From Meloidogyne chitwoodi (taxonomy: Eukaryota; Nematoda; Chromadorea; Rhabditida; Meloidogynidae), in the NCBI GenBank assembly GCA_015183035.1, contig JACZZP010000008.1, positions 1,736,001 through 1,800,000 on the forward strand: a stretch of 64,000 nucleotides of DNA, read 5' to 3'. The notes beneath the pieces were generated by a model. It was not told the DNA's origin. It made no database searches and worked only from the letters and a program-made list of their open reading frames with translations. The position numbers and the translations under genes are program-made. Below are positions 46,425 through 58,800 of the stretch, piece after piece (positions within the stretch are counted from its first letter, which is position 1; every line of letters starts with the position of its first letter).

Positions 46425-47283
46425 TACAATAATAAAGTTTTTGCAATAATTCAGCCTTTGCTGACAATTGCAAACATTTGAGGACATTTGCATGCGCACA
46501 CAGGGCAATGATGTTACAAAGAATTAATTAATTTTATTTTAATAAAAAGGAGAAAAAAATAATTATATTTTCTAAAAAATATATAAATATAGCGGAAAAT
46601 TTTAATGATTTTTTTAATTAAAAAAATAAAATGAATAAAATAATTTATTTATTTAAATAAATTTAATAATAAAAATTATAATAAATATTTTAATAAAAAA
46701 AATTACTAAAATATTCATTGAACGTTGAAACAAAATATATAAAATAAAAAATATTTATTTTAAAAAAGGAAGGCATACCAAGAAATTTTTTTGTTAATTT
46801 TTTTTGGTAAAAAAACAAGAAAATAACACAAGTTTCCGGTAAAATGAATTCTTTCTAATATAAATTTGGAAATGTCTTTTAAGAGATTTTTGTTTCCAAG
46901 TTTTATTTTCTTTATAGCAGATTTGGTATTTTTTAAAGCTATTTTTAAACAATTTTTTATTAAAGCTTTCTATATAGAATATTAGCTAAATACATATATA
47001 ATTGATAAATATGTTTTAAATAAAAGTAAGTTTTACAAACAAGTTTAAATAATTAAACTTGAATTTTTACAAATGTTTAAATAAATAAACTTGTTTTTTG
47101 AAAACATACATATATTGTAAAAACAAAACATGTTTTTTTAAAAAGTTTTAAATAAACTTGTTTTACAAACGTGTTTATTTTAAATAACAAACAATTTTAT
47201 TTAAAATAGTTAATTAATTTTATTCTGAAAAAAGTTTGAAAAACAAATCAGAAAAATAATATAAAATAAATTGGCTATAGAAA

Positions 47284-47484
47284 ATGAAAATGTTTTATAA
47301 AAAAGTTGAAATATATAAACACTATAAAAGCCCTAGGCTGTCACCAACAGCTTTTTCTGGTTTAATGAGCAACAGCGGCCAATATAGCAATGTAAAAGTA
47401 AAAGCATTATTTTGTTGTTTGGGGGTTGGCGCAGCTTTTTTTATTTTAATAATTTCCCTTTTCAATTCATTTTTTTATTTTTGA
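47284..47484 (+). CDS. Possible small membrane protein or first exon
   Basis: The 66-residue frame contains YKSPRLSPTAFSGLMSNSGQ and then the hydrophobic segment ALFCCLGVGAAFFILIISLF. Its middle is clearly less AT-rich than the surroundings, which suggests selection. No homolog is recognised and no further exon could be joined. It lies divergent from the cysteine-rich gene. Confidence 0.3.
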   Translation: MKMFYKKVEIYKHYKSPRLSPTAFSGLMSNSGQYSNVKVKALFCCLGVGAAFFILIISLFNSFFYF

Positions 47485-48740
47485 GAGAAAAGGGAAAATA
47501 GGGGTTTTTATATAAATGGACAAAACAAAAAAATATTATTATTATTTGTTGAGATATTTATTTAAAAAATATATAAATGTTTGTGCTTAGTCAAGTTGAA
47601 TATTAAAATAATTATTAAAAAACATTATTATTATTTTAAAGAAAGTTTTGAGATTATTTAAAGATTTTAAAGATTAAGTAATTAAAATTAAATTGAGATA
47701 AAATAAATTAAATAAATATTTTTTATAATTAAATGAATTAAACCAAAATTTTTTAAATTAAATTTTAAGGTTAATTAAAAAAAAATTTTATAATAATATT
47801 TTATTAATATAAAATAAATTATTTTTAAAACTTTAAAGTGTTAATATAGTAAAAAGTGTAATTAAAATATATTTATTAAAAAAATGCAAATAAAATATCA
47901 AATAATATTTAAAAAAATATTTTAATTAAAAATAAAAGGGTAATAATAGAATATATAAAATATATTATTTTACTCTTTTTTGTTTGTTTTTAGAGTTAAA
48001 AAATATTTTAGAAAAATGTGAAAAAAATTTGAGTAAATTCTTCTTTTTTAATAAATAAAAATAAATATATAAAGTTTATTGGGAAAATTTAGGATTAAAA
48101 ATTAGAAGAGAAAAATAAAATTATTTAATTAATTTTAAATAATTTTAAAATTAAAATAATAATTAAAAATTGTGATATTTTGTCATTTCTTTTTTTTAAA
48201 TTTATATAAAAATATTATCCTTTTTTTTTAAATATTTTGTTGTAATATTATGTTTATAAATAAACAACAGTTGTGTTAAATAATGTTTGTAATAATAAAG
48301 CAAGAAAATCTTTTATTTTTTGGTAGAGTTAGAAAAAAATAAAAGGGAAGGAAAGGCGACATCCTGTCCTCATCAAAACTTATTTTATTTATTTTTTTTC
48401 ATTTTGTGTTGCCTCCCGGAGGGAAATAATTTAAAATTATATATTTTATTTATTTAGTAGTTATATATTTATTAGTGTTTGTTGGATAAAAAATCAAAAA
48501 ATGGATTTATGGTAAAAAGTTCGGGAAGGGCAAAGTGAAAAAACAGAAAGAAAAACACAGACAACAAAACTGGGAGAACAGCTGTAGAAAATTAAAAAAG
48601 GATTATATGTATGATTTATTTTAAAAATAGCAATTAAAACTTGAAAATATTAAAAATGTTAATTTTTTGATTTTATATAATTTTGTTAATCTTCACATTT
48701 ATTTAAAACATTTAAAAATTAATTTAAAATTTTAAATAAT

Positions 48741-48858
48741 GCTTACGACACCCCCGATTCTCAGGACGTCTCCGTTCCAAGTACTAAAGAGGCCCAGCGT
48801 TGCTTAACTTGCCAGATCGGACGGGATGGCGTGCTTTCAACGCGGTATGGTCGTAAAC
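48741..48858 (-). rRNA. 5S ribosomal RNA, copy A (downstream of egl-3)
   Basis: On the minus strand it reads GTTTACGACCATACCGCGTT, contains the internal control region GCCAGATCGGACGG (as its complement) and GGCCTCTTTAGTACTTGG, and ends GGGGGTGTCGTAAGC. It is 118 bases, the nematode length. Relative to copy C it has C2T at the 5' end (GTTTAC for GCTTAC), which weakens the terminal stem. It also has a change near GGGCCTCTTT and one near CCTGAGAATC. Only short T runs follow it, so termination may be weak. Possibly a pseudogene. Confidence 0.85.
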
Positions 48859-49520
48859 AAATGGTTTGCAATATTTATTTACTATATAGGGAAATATATT
48901 ATTAGAATATTGTAGCCAAAAAATTATATTTAAATAAAATAATTTGGAAAATTTTATTTAATTTTCCAGTTTCTATTATTAAAAAAAATAAAAAACAATT
49001 AGTAAAAGTTTATTTTAAAATACATTTTAATATGTAAATTAATTAGTAATCCCGTTACTAAAATGGGTAAATATAGTTGTGGTAATAATAAAAGAATTAA
49101 TTTAAAAATAGGAAGAGAGAGAGATCATTGACCAGAAAATATTTATATTTGTGGTTATTTTTAAATAATGAAATTTAAAATATATATTTTTTTAATTAAT
49201 TTGAATTTTAAATTTTTATTAAAAAATATTTAATTTTTAATATAATTAATTAATTATTTTATTTAATTTAAATTTTAAAAGAAGAAAAATTCTAAAAGTA
49301 AAATAATAATTTTAAAAATTAATATATATTTATATTTTAAATTTCAAATTATTTATTATAGTACATTAACACAATTTTTTGTTTTATGGGAAGTAATTGG
49401 TTTGTGGTTTTTTTGGGAATTTTTAAGAAAATTAATTTTATATATTTCCTTCATCTTTTTTTATTTAAAAATTCTTTTCAATTTATCACCGGTTATTCTC
49501 CAAAAAAATTAAAAAAATTT

Positions 49521-52500
49521 TTAAGCCATTCGTTTATGCGCACTTTGGACAACACTCAATTTTGAATTGGCATGGCCTTGAAGAGGCTAAAAAATAAATA
49601 AATTAATTTATTTATTTTATTTTAAATAATTTAATGAAAAATATAAAAAATAAAAATAAAAAAATATTAAAGAGAGAAAAAAGTTTTAAGGCAAGTGGAC
49701 GTTTTGTCGCAAACTTAAAAATTCAAGTCATACCAAGAAATTAAAATCTTTTAAATTTTTATATAAATAACCTAACTAATATAAACTAATTTTTCTATAA
49801 ATTTAAAATATTTTTAATTTCCTATAAAAAAAGGTTAAGGTTCAGAAATTAAAAAATAGACATTTTCGATATTTTAGAATTAAAATTAGGGAATATTTAA
49901 AACCAATAATTCTGAAATATTTTAAGAGAAAGGGATATATTCAATCTCATTTTTAATATTTATATTTTATTATAAATAATTTAGGCAATTTTATAAAGAT
50001 ATTAATGTAAATTCCCTCTTTGCGTTCAAACGTCCTTTTCCTTTTAAAAAATTAATTAATTTACTTCAATTCCAACGTAAGGGGGTTCTTTAGTTCCATG
50101 TAACATTAAAGTAAATTTTTTTAGCCATCCAACATGATGTTTTTGTTGTTCAATTGGTGTAGACTTTCCACTTTGGAAACGAACAACTAATCGCCAATTT
50201 CCTTTTGGATTTTCACCCCAAGTATGTGTTGTCATAAAAGGCCAATTTCTTTAAAATTTAAATTAAATTTAAAATTAAAAAATAAAATTAATTTAAAATT
50301 TACGTAAATCCATCTTTAGAATCATCATCTTTTGGTCGTCGAGATAAAAGCATTGAAGGTGTTCCCATTGGACTAATTAAATAAAGAGTTGTATCTCCAC
50401 GTCTTGAACTATTTAATGAGACAATTGCCTTTATTTAATTTAATTTTTAAAAATTAAAATTTAAAATTAACTTGAACATGTTCCAAATAATTAACTTCAG
50501 TAGAAGTTCCAATACAAGCATCAGTATTTAATTCTAAAATTAAATCTCCAGTTGATGGAATTTTAGTAGGATGTTCAATTGTTCCTGCCTCACAATGAAA
50601 TCTTGGAGGCATTGTTTTCCATACTTTTGCTGTTAAAACAATCTCTGCTGCATCAAGAACACCATAACTAATTTTTAAAAATTTATTTTAAATTTTTTTA
50701 AATAAAAATAGGCTAAAATTTAATTAAATAACAAAACCGCGAGCTAAAAAAATAACCAATAATGAGCACTTATAATTTTGAAATTTTGCATAAATATACT
50801 TTAAAGTGTTAACTAAATTTTCTAAAAATTTTAAAATTTTTTGTTTATTATAAAAAATGTTCTGGTTAAAAAAAGTAAAAAAATCAACATCTTTAAATTT
50901 TTAAAAATTTTTATTTTTAAAAATAATTTAACCAAAAATTTTAAAATTTTAAATAAAGATAGATGATACTCTTAAAATTATTTATACAAAATTTCAAAGT
51001 TATATAACTTTAATAAATTTAATTTTATAAATTTTTCCGTAAAGTCATTATCTTTACCCAAAAGCTAAATATTTATTTAATTAAAAATATATATTAATTA
51101 AATTTAAATTAACCCAAATAAATGATTATATTCCAATCCAACACCATTCATTTGCCATTCAAAATGTGAACAATTAGGTAAACCTTTATATAATTGTCTG
51201 GTAACTCCTTTAAGATTTAAAGGTGGCAATTCTCTGCAACGGCCATCAAATAATGAATTTCTTGATGACTAATAAATTTAAATTAATTAAATTAATATTT
51301 AAATAATAAAAGAAACTGTTAAAACAGTCAAATGTTGTAAATCTCTCCAACTTAAATTTGTATTAGCTTCTAAAGCTAAAGCATAAACTCCTGCAGCTTC
51401 AGGAGCAGCGGCAGATGTTCCAGAGTGTGAACGAGTACATCGACCATATAAATCAGTTGTTGCTACTCCACTTTCTGGATTTCTTCCTCCATTTGAAAAT
51501 GTTGAAGCTAATGTTGAAGAACAACTTCTGAAATATTTAAATTTATATAAAATCTATTTAAAAATAACACAAACTCATCATAATGTGCATTTTCTCCATT
51601 ATTTATAGCAGAATTAATTGAAATTGTCCACATACTGGCTGCATAACCATCACAATTACAATCATCATCTTCACCTCCATCACCACTTGCCCAAACAAAA
51701 ATAGAGCCTAATCCATTTCTTCCTTCATTTACTCCTTTTACTATTGCACTGAAAATAAGAAATTATTTTTTTTATTTTTAAAAATAAATTTAAATCTAAA
51801 AAATAATTGGGATTAATTGTCACGCATTTATTTAAGACATTTAAAAATTAATTTAAAACTTCAAAAATTTTAAAAAATGCTTACACACCCCCGATTCCCA
51901 GGACGTCTCAGTTCCAAGTACTAAGGAGGCCCAGCGTTGCTTAACTTGCCAGATAGGACGGGATGGCGTGCTTTCAACGCGGTACGGTCGTAAGCATTAG
52001 TTAAGTTTATTTTAATGATTATAAAGAAAAAGAAAGGAAAAGAGGTACGGTATGAGAGAATAAATCATAGAACTATTACTTAAAATGAGCAATTTCAAAT
52101 TTAATAATTCTTAAAAATAATTTTGTAAATTATTAATTACCGCATTGTAGCATTTCTTGGTCCATCAACAGTTTTTCCATCATCTGTAGGTCCCCAACTA
52201 GCAGAGTAAATATGTATTTTGTTAGGTTCATGTCCCATAGAATTAGCTTCTATTAAATCAGTCATATATGGTTGGTCAAGCATTCTAATACCAGCAACTT
52301 TACTGTCATAAGCAACGCCAACCTTATTTTTTATTAAAGTTTATTTTTAATTAATTAATTAAAACAAATTACCCCACAAACTCCATTATCTCTTGCTGCA
52401 GATATTTCGCCTGCACATCTAGTTCCATGTGAATTAAACCTTTTTTAATATTTAAATTTAATTTAAAATATTATTTTTACAAACCAATCATCAGTATATC

Positions 52501-53776
52501 GAGGATATGGATAAGGATCATTTGAACTAAAATCATAGCTAGCCTCAGCATTAAAATTTAAACGAAGGTCTGGATGCATATAATCTATAATAGTATATAA
52601 GTAATTAATTTTAAAATATTATTTATAAATATTTATTTGTTTTTTTGTTATTAATCTTTAATTTATTTAAATTTAAAAAAATTAAAATAATTTTTAAATA
52701 ACCTAAGTGATAATAATTTAAAAAAATCCAATTTTTAAATTTATTTATTAATTAAAAATAAACATACCAACTCCATCATCCATTATAGCTGTTGTTATAT
52801 TTTTGCCAGTATATCCAAGTGCCCAGGCCTTTTCTACATTTAAATCTAAGCGAGGCTTTCCTTGGGATTGACCATCATTTTTTAAATACCATTGATATTG
52901 ATATAAAGGATCAGATGGGGAATGAACTAAAAAATAATTATATTTATTATTATTTTAATAAAATAAATTTTAAAAAATGCTTACGACACCCCCGATTCCC
53001 AGGACGTCTCCGTTCCAAGTACTAAGGAGGCCCAGCGTTGCTTAACTTGCCAGATCGGACGGGATGGCGTGTTTTCAACGCGGTATGGTCGTAAGCATTA
53101 GCAAGTTTTATTTTAATCATTACATTAGAAAAGAAAAAGGAAAAATAAGTTTTAACTAGTATACGGTACAATGAGAGAGCCTCTCCATTATTTAACCAAT
53201 TAATTTATTTTTAAAAATTTAATAATAAATAAATATAAATATACCTGCAGTAAAATCCAATTGTTCTTGAAGTCTATCAGCTAATGGACGATATCCTCGT
53301 TTAAGACGTTTATAGCCTAAAAAAATAAAATTTAATTTAAAATAATATAAAATACCAGTCATTTGTTCAACATATTTAATCTTAAAAATAAATAAAATTA
53401 ATTTATTTAATTTTATTTACATGAGGATCTCTTGCCAACTTTGTATGATGTCCAATAGAACGTCTAGTCCTTGCATGTGAAAGTGCTGGTTGAACAAAAT
53501 GATATTCAGAATCAGAACCAAGAACCTAAAAAATATTATAATAAAAATATTATTAAAAAAACTAACAGATCCTCTATTTATAAATCCATTTCGTTTGGCT
53601 ATTTTATGTGCATTTTGAATTCCAGGTTCATTTAAATGTACAAGAAAATGATTGGTGAATACCTTAATTTTATTATTAATATTTATTTAATTAAATTAGA
53701 TAAAATAAATAAATTACCTCTATACCTAATGTACATTCACTCATTAAAGCAATTATTAATAAAAATATTGCAGCCA
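49521..53776 (-). CDS. egl-3: Proprotein convertase 2 (EGL-3/PC2)
   Basis: About fifteen exons. Signal peptide [18 protein letters not shown], then the prodomain with the processing sites ARTRRSIG and RLKRGYR. The subtilisin-type catalytic domain has Asp in [15 protein letters not shown], His in [11 protein letters not shown] and Ser in [13 protein letters not shown]. The oxyanion-hole position is Asp ([13 protein letters not shown]), which separates PC2 from furin-type enzymes with Asn. The P domain includes [20 protein letters not shown] and [20 protein letters not shown]. The last exon encodes [20 protein letters not shown]2 cleaves neuropeptide precursors at dibasic sites in dense-core vesicles, and normally needs the 7B2 chaperone. 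Introns are longer than elsewhere in the window; two contain 5S rRNA genes on the same strand. Confidence 0.97.
51879..51995 (-). rRNA. 5S ribosomal RNA, copy B (inside an egl-3 intron)
   Basis: 117 bases: like copy C but with one base missing near the 3' end (GTGTGTAAGC for GTGTCGTAAGC on the minus strand) and changes giving GTCCTATCTGG and GGAACTGAGACG. A T run follows directly (GCATTTTTTAAAA), a good Pol III terminator. It lies in the egl-3 intron upstream of the exon coding the oxyanion-hole region. The mutations fall in or near the internal promoter, so it may be a diverged or inactive copy. Confidence 0.85.
52979..53096 (-). rRNA. 5S ribosomal RNA, copy C (inside an egl-3 intron)
   Basis: The best copy, 118 bases. 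It begins GCTTACGACCATACCGCGTT, carries CGTCCGATCTGGCAAGTTAA and ends GGGGGTGTCGTAAGC, so the terminal stem pairs fully. It has one likely change (GAAAACACGCC where the others have GAAAGCACGCC). ATTTTTTAAAA follows as terminator. It lies in an egl-3 intron near the prodomain exons, on the coding strand. Its flank on the right is similar to that of copy B. Confidence 0.9.
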
Positions 53777-55883
53777 TTTTTGTAATATTAATTAATTGTG
53801 TAACTACTTTACCTCCTGTTTGTTGAGTATTAAAAGGAGGTGACATATCTCTCCTATATATTTATTGTTTAAAAAAAAGAAGAAAAAACCTTTGAGAAAA
53901 ATGTAAAAAAAATATTCGGTGCCATTAAAATAAAAGAAAAAAAAGAAAAAACCTAGCTTTTATGGTAAATAAAATAAGGAAAGGAAATGCCGCTGATATT
54001 GAAGGGAAAATGCCAACAAAACTAAAATAAAATAAAATATTTGAAAAAAAGAAAAAAATTCCGCTCGCCTATAGGCAATGAATGAATAAAGAAGAAAAGA
54101 GATAAAAGACTTCTTTGGGACAAGCACGCGTACAAACAAAATAATGCCATAAAGCATACAAAGAAAAATAAAATAAAATAAAAAATTGTTAAAAGAGAAT
54201 ATTTTAGTGTTTGAAAATATTTAAAAAAAATTTTTTTTTTAAATAAATTTCTAAGAATTAATTTTTTAAAAGAGAGACAAATCAATTACTATTTTAAACA
54301 TTGATTAACTTTAAAAATTAATAAAAAAATTTAAAAAATAGCTAAAATTATGAAATTTTGTACAAATATATTTTAAAGTATTATCTAATAAATTTATAAA
54401 TTTTAAATTTTTAAATTTCAAATTAACCAAGTTGTGGTCAAAAAAGTTAAAGCATTTTTATTTTTTAAATAATTACCATAATTAAAAGATTATTTAATTT
54501 AAAAATAAATTAAAATTATAAAATTAATAAAAATATTAAATATTAAAAATGTGTGATATTTAAATAAAATTTTAGATTTTTAGCTTAATTATTTTTATTT
54601 TTATATAATTAAATTGTAATATCTCCTCTTTAAAAATTAATTTTTTTAATAAAAAATAATTTAAAAATAATATATATATTTATTTTAATAATAATGACGA
54701 ATATATTTATTTTAAAAAATTAAAGAACACAAAAATTTAAAAAAATGCCGAAAAGAAGCTTTTTAAAAAATAAAAGTAGTAGTAGTAGTAACGGGTAGAG
54801 GAAGAGGAACATATATGTTTTTTAACTGTAAGAAACACAAGTTTTTTTTATAAAAAACTAACTTTATATATTTATTGATTTTATAGACATACATAAGTAT
54901 ATATTAAATAATATTAGAGAATGCCAAAAAATAAAATAAAATAAAATAAACCTTTAGGGCATATATTCCCTCTCTTTTAATATTCTCATTTGTATTTTTA
55001 AATAAAAAAATATTTTAATATAAATTTAGAGAAAAAAGACTACAAAAAGCTAATATATAGAAATATATTTATTATATTTTAAGTAAATTAATTTATTTAA
55101 AAATATGTATATTATTGTGTGTATGTAAAATAAGACTCTGTGAAGTTGAAGAGAGAGAAAAAAAGAAGAGAATAAATACCTAAAATTAAAATTTAAAATA
55201 TTTTTTAAAATACATTTTTACTTTAATTTTTTTTTTTTTAATTAATAAATTTATTTTTATTAAATCATTGCTTTATGCATAATTATATAATTTAAATTAA
55301 TTAATTATAAAACCTTTTTAATTTAATAATTTTATTAATTATTTAAATAATTAATTTTGTTTTTTATTTTGTACTTTCTCCTTCTATTTTTTAAATTATT
55401 TATTTTATTTTTTTCTTAATATTAAATTATTTATTTCTAACTTTTTATGTATTATATTCAATTTATTTATTTATTACAATTTTTATTTTTTTTATTTTTA
55501 TTTTTTTTTATTTTTTAAAGAATTGTTTTACATGATAACACACTAAACATTAAAAAAATAAATTAAAAGGAAATAAAATTATTTAAAAAATTAAATAAAT
55601 AATTATTTTATATTTTAATTTATTTAAGTTAGGAGAGAAGAGTATAATAAATGTGTAATTCTAAAAAATTAAATAAAAAATTAATTTTTTTTATTTAATT
55701 TTGTTAATATATCCCTTGATTTTTTTAGTTAATTTTAATATTTATTTAATAAAAAAATATTTCAAAAAATTTATTAATTTATTTAATAATTAATTGTGTA
55801 ACATTTCAATTTCTCTTAAAAATTTTAAATTAAAAGAAAAATATTTTTTTTTTAATTTTATAAAATAATATTTTTATTTTGTT

Positions 55884-55950
55884 GCGCCGAAAAGACCCAT
55901 ACCAATAAGTTTATTTAAAACTTTGCTTATTGGCGGTTACGCTTGGTTGT
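55884..55950. other. GC-richer hairpin in AT desert
   Basis: CCAATAAG (55902-55909) pairs with CTTATTGG (55926-55933) around an AT-rich loop. It is flanked by GCGCCGAAAAGACCC and GCGGTTACGCTTGG. The segment stands out from kilobases of AT-rich sequence. It could be a small RNA gene or an old element; no known family is recognised. Confidence 0.3.
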
Positions 55951-56659
55951 GAAATTTTGTTTGTTAATTTATTAAATAAAGAAAATATATTTATTTATTA
56001 AAAAAAGTGAAAAAAAGGAACCAAACCCCAAACATTAAATTAAATTTTTTTTCTTCCAAAAATGATAAAAAAAATAATTTTTGGGCGGAATAATTTATAT
56101 AAGAAATTTGGGGAAATTTTTACATATTTTCTTTTAAATAAATTAATGATCAATAAATTAAATAATTAAATATTATTTTAAGGTATTTTCTATATAAGAA
56201 AATATATTTTATTATTTTTACAAATTAATAAAACCTTTGCAAAATTATTTAAAATTAAATAAAATTAATTTATGACAAATTAAAAAAAAATTAATCCAAA
56301 AAAAGTATTTATTTATTTAAAATATAATATTTAAAAGACGTGTGTAATACACAAAGGATTAAATAAAATACAAAATAAAATGAATTTAATAAAATTAAAT
56401 TTTGAGAGAGAAAAAATATTTTATGGAATGGAATGAAAAGATTAGTAGTAGAGAAAAAATATTTTTTTTTAATTTTTAAAATAATTTTTTATTTTTTTAA
56501 ATTAAATTAAAAAAGACCCGAACAATGACAGTAATATAAATTTTAACTTTGTTGAAATATTTTGTAAAAAAAATAAGGACCTGAGGAAGTTATTTTATTT
56601 TTTTAATTATTAGAATTCGAACATTACATGACTGCGCCGAAATTTCCTCAATGGTTTAA

Positions 56660-56875
56660 TTCTTTATTTAAGTTTATTTAATGTTTTAATTCAAGTTTAT
56701 TTAAGTTTTAATTCAAGTTTATTTAAATTTATTTAATGTTTTAATTTAAGTTTATTTAATGTTTTAATTCAAGTTTATTTAAGTTTTAATTCAAGTTTAT
56801 TTAAATTTATTTAATGTTTTAATTTAAGTTTATTTAATGTTTTAATTCAAGTTTATTTAATGTTTTAACTAATTA
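56660..56875 (+). repeat. Minisatellite with 78-base higher-order unit
   Basis: Words AGTTTATTTAATGTTTTAATT(C/T)A of 22-23 bases alternate with a shorter AGTTTATTTAAGTTTTAATTCA and a 33-base fused word. The three together form a unit of 78 bases that repeats twice plus a part. Copies are nearly identical. Confidence 0.8.
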
Positions 56876-57189
56876 TTTTAAAACAAAATTTTATTAGTTT
56901 GTTTGTTGTTTAATATTTGCTAAAACAAGTTTTTATGCTATAAATCAATATTTTAGGATTTTGTATTTTCAAAAAAAAAGTATGTATGTTATTTGTTTAA
57001 TGTTTGTATAAAATGTTCGAATTCTAATTTTAATATTTGATACAGAAATAACGATGAAAGATTGTTGAATTATAATATTAATGCCGTATATATTTATTTT
57101 AAATAACGGCATTAAAATTAAATTAAAAAAGGCATTAAAATTAAATAAAATATATTTTTGTTTTTTAAATTTTCTAAAAAAATTATTTT

Positions 57190-58258
57190 TTAATTTCTTT
57201 GATTTTGCTTTACCATAATCATTGCCATTAAAGGACACGTGGCTATCGATGGTACACGTAGGAATTCCTGATCGACCAATTCCAATCTCCACCCCAAAGG
57301 TGAATTGTCCCCATAATGTCCTCTAAAAATAAAAAATAAAAATTTAAAAAAAAATAATCAATTCCAACCTTCCTCTCATCATTAAAACACGAAAATGAAG
57401 TGATCCAACACCATCTAATGTCCAACATTGTTCTTCTCCATCATTTACACGAACAGACCATTGACCATGTCCGCAACATTTTGAATTTTTAGCACAAAAA
57501 CTTCCTGTTGGAGTTCCATTAGACAAAAATAATTGTGCAGAATCACCACTTGGAGAACGAATTAAAAGACGAACATTACAATTTTGTGAGGAAGAAGGTT
57601 CCAATGAAAAGTCTAATTCAACCTGAAAATATATATCCATTATTTTAAAATTAACTAAATGTTTAATTAACATTTATATACAAATTAAAATAATTAAAAA
57701 AAAATAAAATTAATAACCTGATTAGCTGGTGCAGGGCAAATTGCCACTGAATTAGACATTTGCAATAGAAAAGGTGAGCAAAAAGAAGCAAAGGGCGGTG
57801 AGAACATTGAAGATGAAGATCTGTTGTTGCCCCCTGTGTGGGCGGGGACGTTTTCTTCATCATCATCATCGTCATTATTATTATTATTTCTTCCCTTTCC
57901 ATCTCCTCCTTTTTCAATTGCCGCCCATCGCGCACATTGTGCTAAGGAAGATATGGCAGCCGTGCGACGTAGTCCCTGGGCGTGGGAGGCGCAGGATGGG
58001 GATGAGACGGATGTACTAGATACATTGTTTAAGTTGTTATTAAAGTTGCCGCTACTATTCATCATTGTAGAGACTAGACGAGGACGAATAATATCTTCCT
58101 CTTCTACCTCTTGAGACTGAGGAGTAGTGATGGTTGTTTTCTCTTGAAAAGGATGCTTTTTTCGTTGGTAGTTTTGTTGATGCTTTTGTTGGATTTCTGG
58201 GGGGTTTTGTTGTTTTTGTTGTTGTAGCAGACGACAACTAGCACCAGACAGCAGCAGC
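57190..58258 (-). CDS. Unrecognised, probably secreted protein with a cysteine-containing beta-rich domain
   Basis: Exons 58258-57718, 57622-57369 and 57322-57190 join in frame. The start MLLLSGASCRLLQQQKQQ is only weakly signal-like. A long low-complexity region (Q, N, S and D runs) follows. The conserved-looking part begins SVAICPAPANQVELDFSLEP and runs through CNVRLLIRSPSGDSAQLFLS, FCAKNSKCCGHGQWSVRVND and EEQCWTLDGVGSLHFRVLMM to DNSPLGWRLELVDQEFLRVP. Six cysteines in about 80 residues suggest disulphides. RSPSGDSAQLFL and GQWSVRVND recall strands of the convertase P domain, but not enough for a call. Coding status is supported by frame continuity over three exons. Confidence 0.6.
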
Positions 58259-58689
58259 ATGAATGAATGAATTAAATGAAGGAAAAATGTGTGTAAGTTG
58301 AAGAATAGCTAAAAAAGAGGTGATATTAGTATTTAGAATTGGAAAAAAAAGAGAAAAAAGAAAAAAGAAAAAGAGGGGTCTATAATGCTTTTGCCACATT
58401 AGGGGGCCATTACACAGTCAATAATAAATACTCTTATAAAACTGGTTAAGGGGGAAGAGATGGGCTGTTTCTGGGAAAAAAAAAAGAAAAAAAGAGAAAA
58501 ATTATTGTGTGATTGCTTGTGCTTGGTTCGTTTGCTTTTATTTATATTATATTAATGCTTTATGTTTTTAAATATAAAAATATTAAAAAGTTGTGTTTTT
58601 GGGGGGAAAGGTCATTACAAATATTAACTTTGAAACTTAAGTTTTGATCAAATTATTTCATTTTTAGAAAGGAATAAATCAAGAAACCT

Positions 58690-58800
58690 ATTTAAATAAA
58701 CTTGTTTTAAAAACAAGTATTTAAAAACAAGTTATTTAAAAATAAGTTTATTTAAAAACAAGTTTATTTAAAAACAAGTTTATTTAAAAATACAAAAATA
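58690..58800 (+). repeat. Short tandem array of AAAACAAGTTTATTTAA words
   Basis: About five imperfect copies of a 17-base word, the last three nearly perfect. Similar words, partly inverted, occur near 47030-47180 and 62930-63120. Confidence 0.7.

Larger units (their letters stand above)
46425..49520. other. AT-rich intergenic region with one 5S rRNA gene
   Basis: Three kilobases with few features: a 66-codon open frame at 47284-47484, the 5S rRNA gene at 48741-48858, and scattered inverted copies of AAATAAACTTGTTTT at about 47030-47180. No other gene is recognised. Confidence 0.45.
53777..57189. other. AT-rich region upstream of egl-3
   Basis: 3.4 kb with no recognised gene. The part near 53777-53860 has the egl-3 upstream acceptor-like GAGG/TTAG context, and should hold the promoter further right. 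A GC-richer hairpin lies at 55884-55950 and a 78-base higher-order minisatellite at 56660-56870. Long purine runs occur near 53870-54080. Confidence 0.45.

Noticed and set aside
46425..49520. SL1 RNA gene linked to 5S rRNA, as in many nematodes
   Set aside because: I looked for a leader like GGTTTAATTACCCAAGTTTG near each 5S copy and saw none.
53960..54285. F/L-rich minus-strand open frames
   Set aside because: They come from purine-rich noncoding sequence (A/G runs read as F, L and S); no conserved pattern.
57010..57020. GTTCGAATTC as a possible tRNA B-box
   Set aside because: No A-box or arms at the right spacing.
57774..58114. Plus-strand open frames over the unknown gene at 57190-58258
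   Set aside because: They arise opposite D/N/S repeats and lack splice continuity; the minus strand joins three exons in frame.
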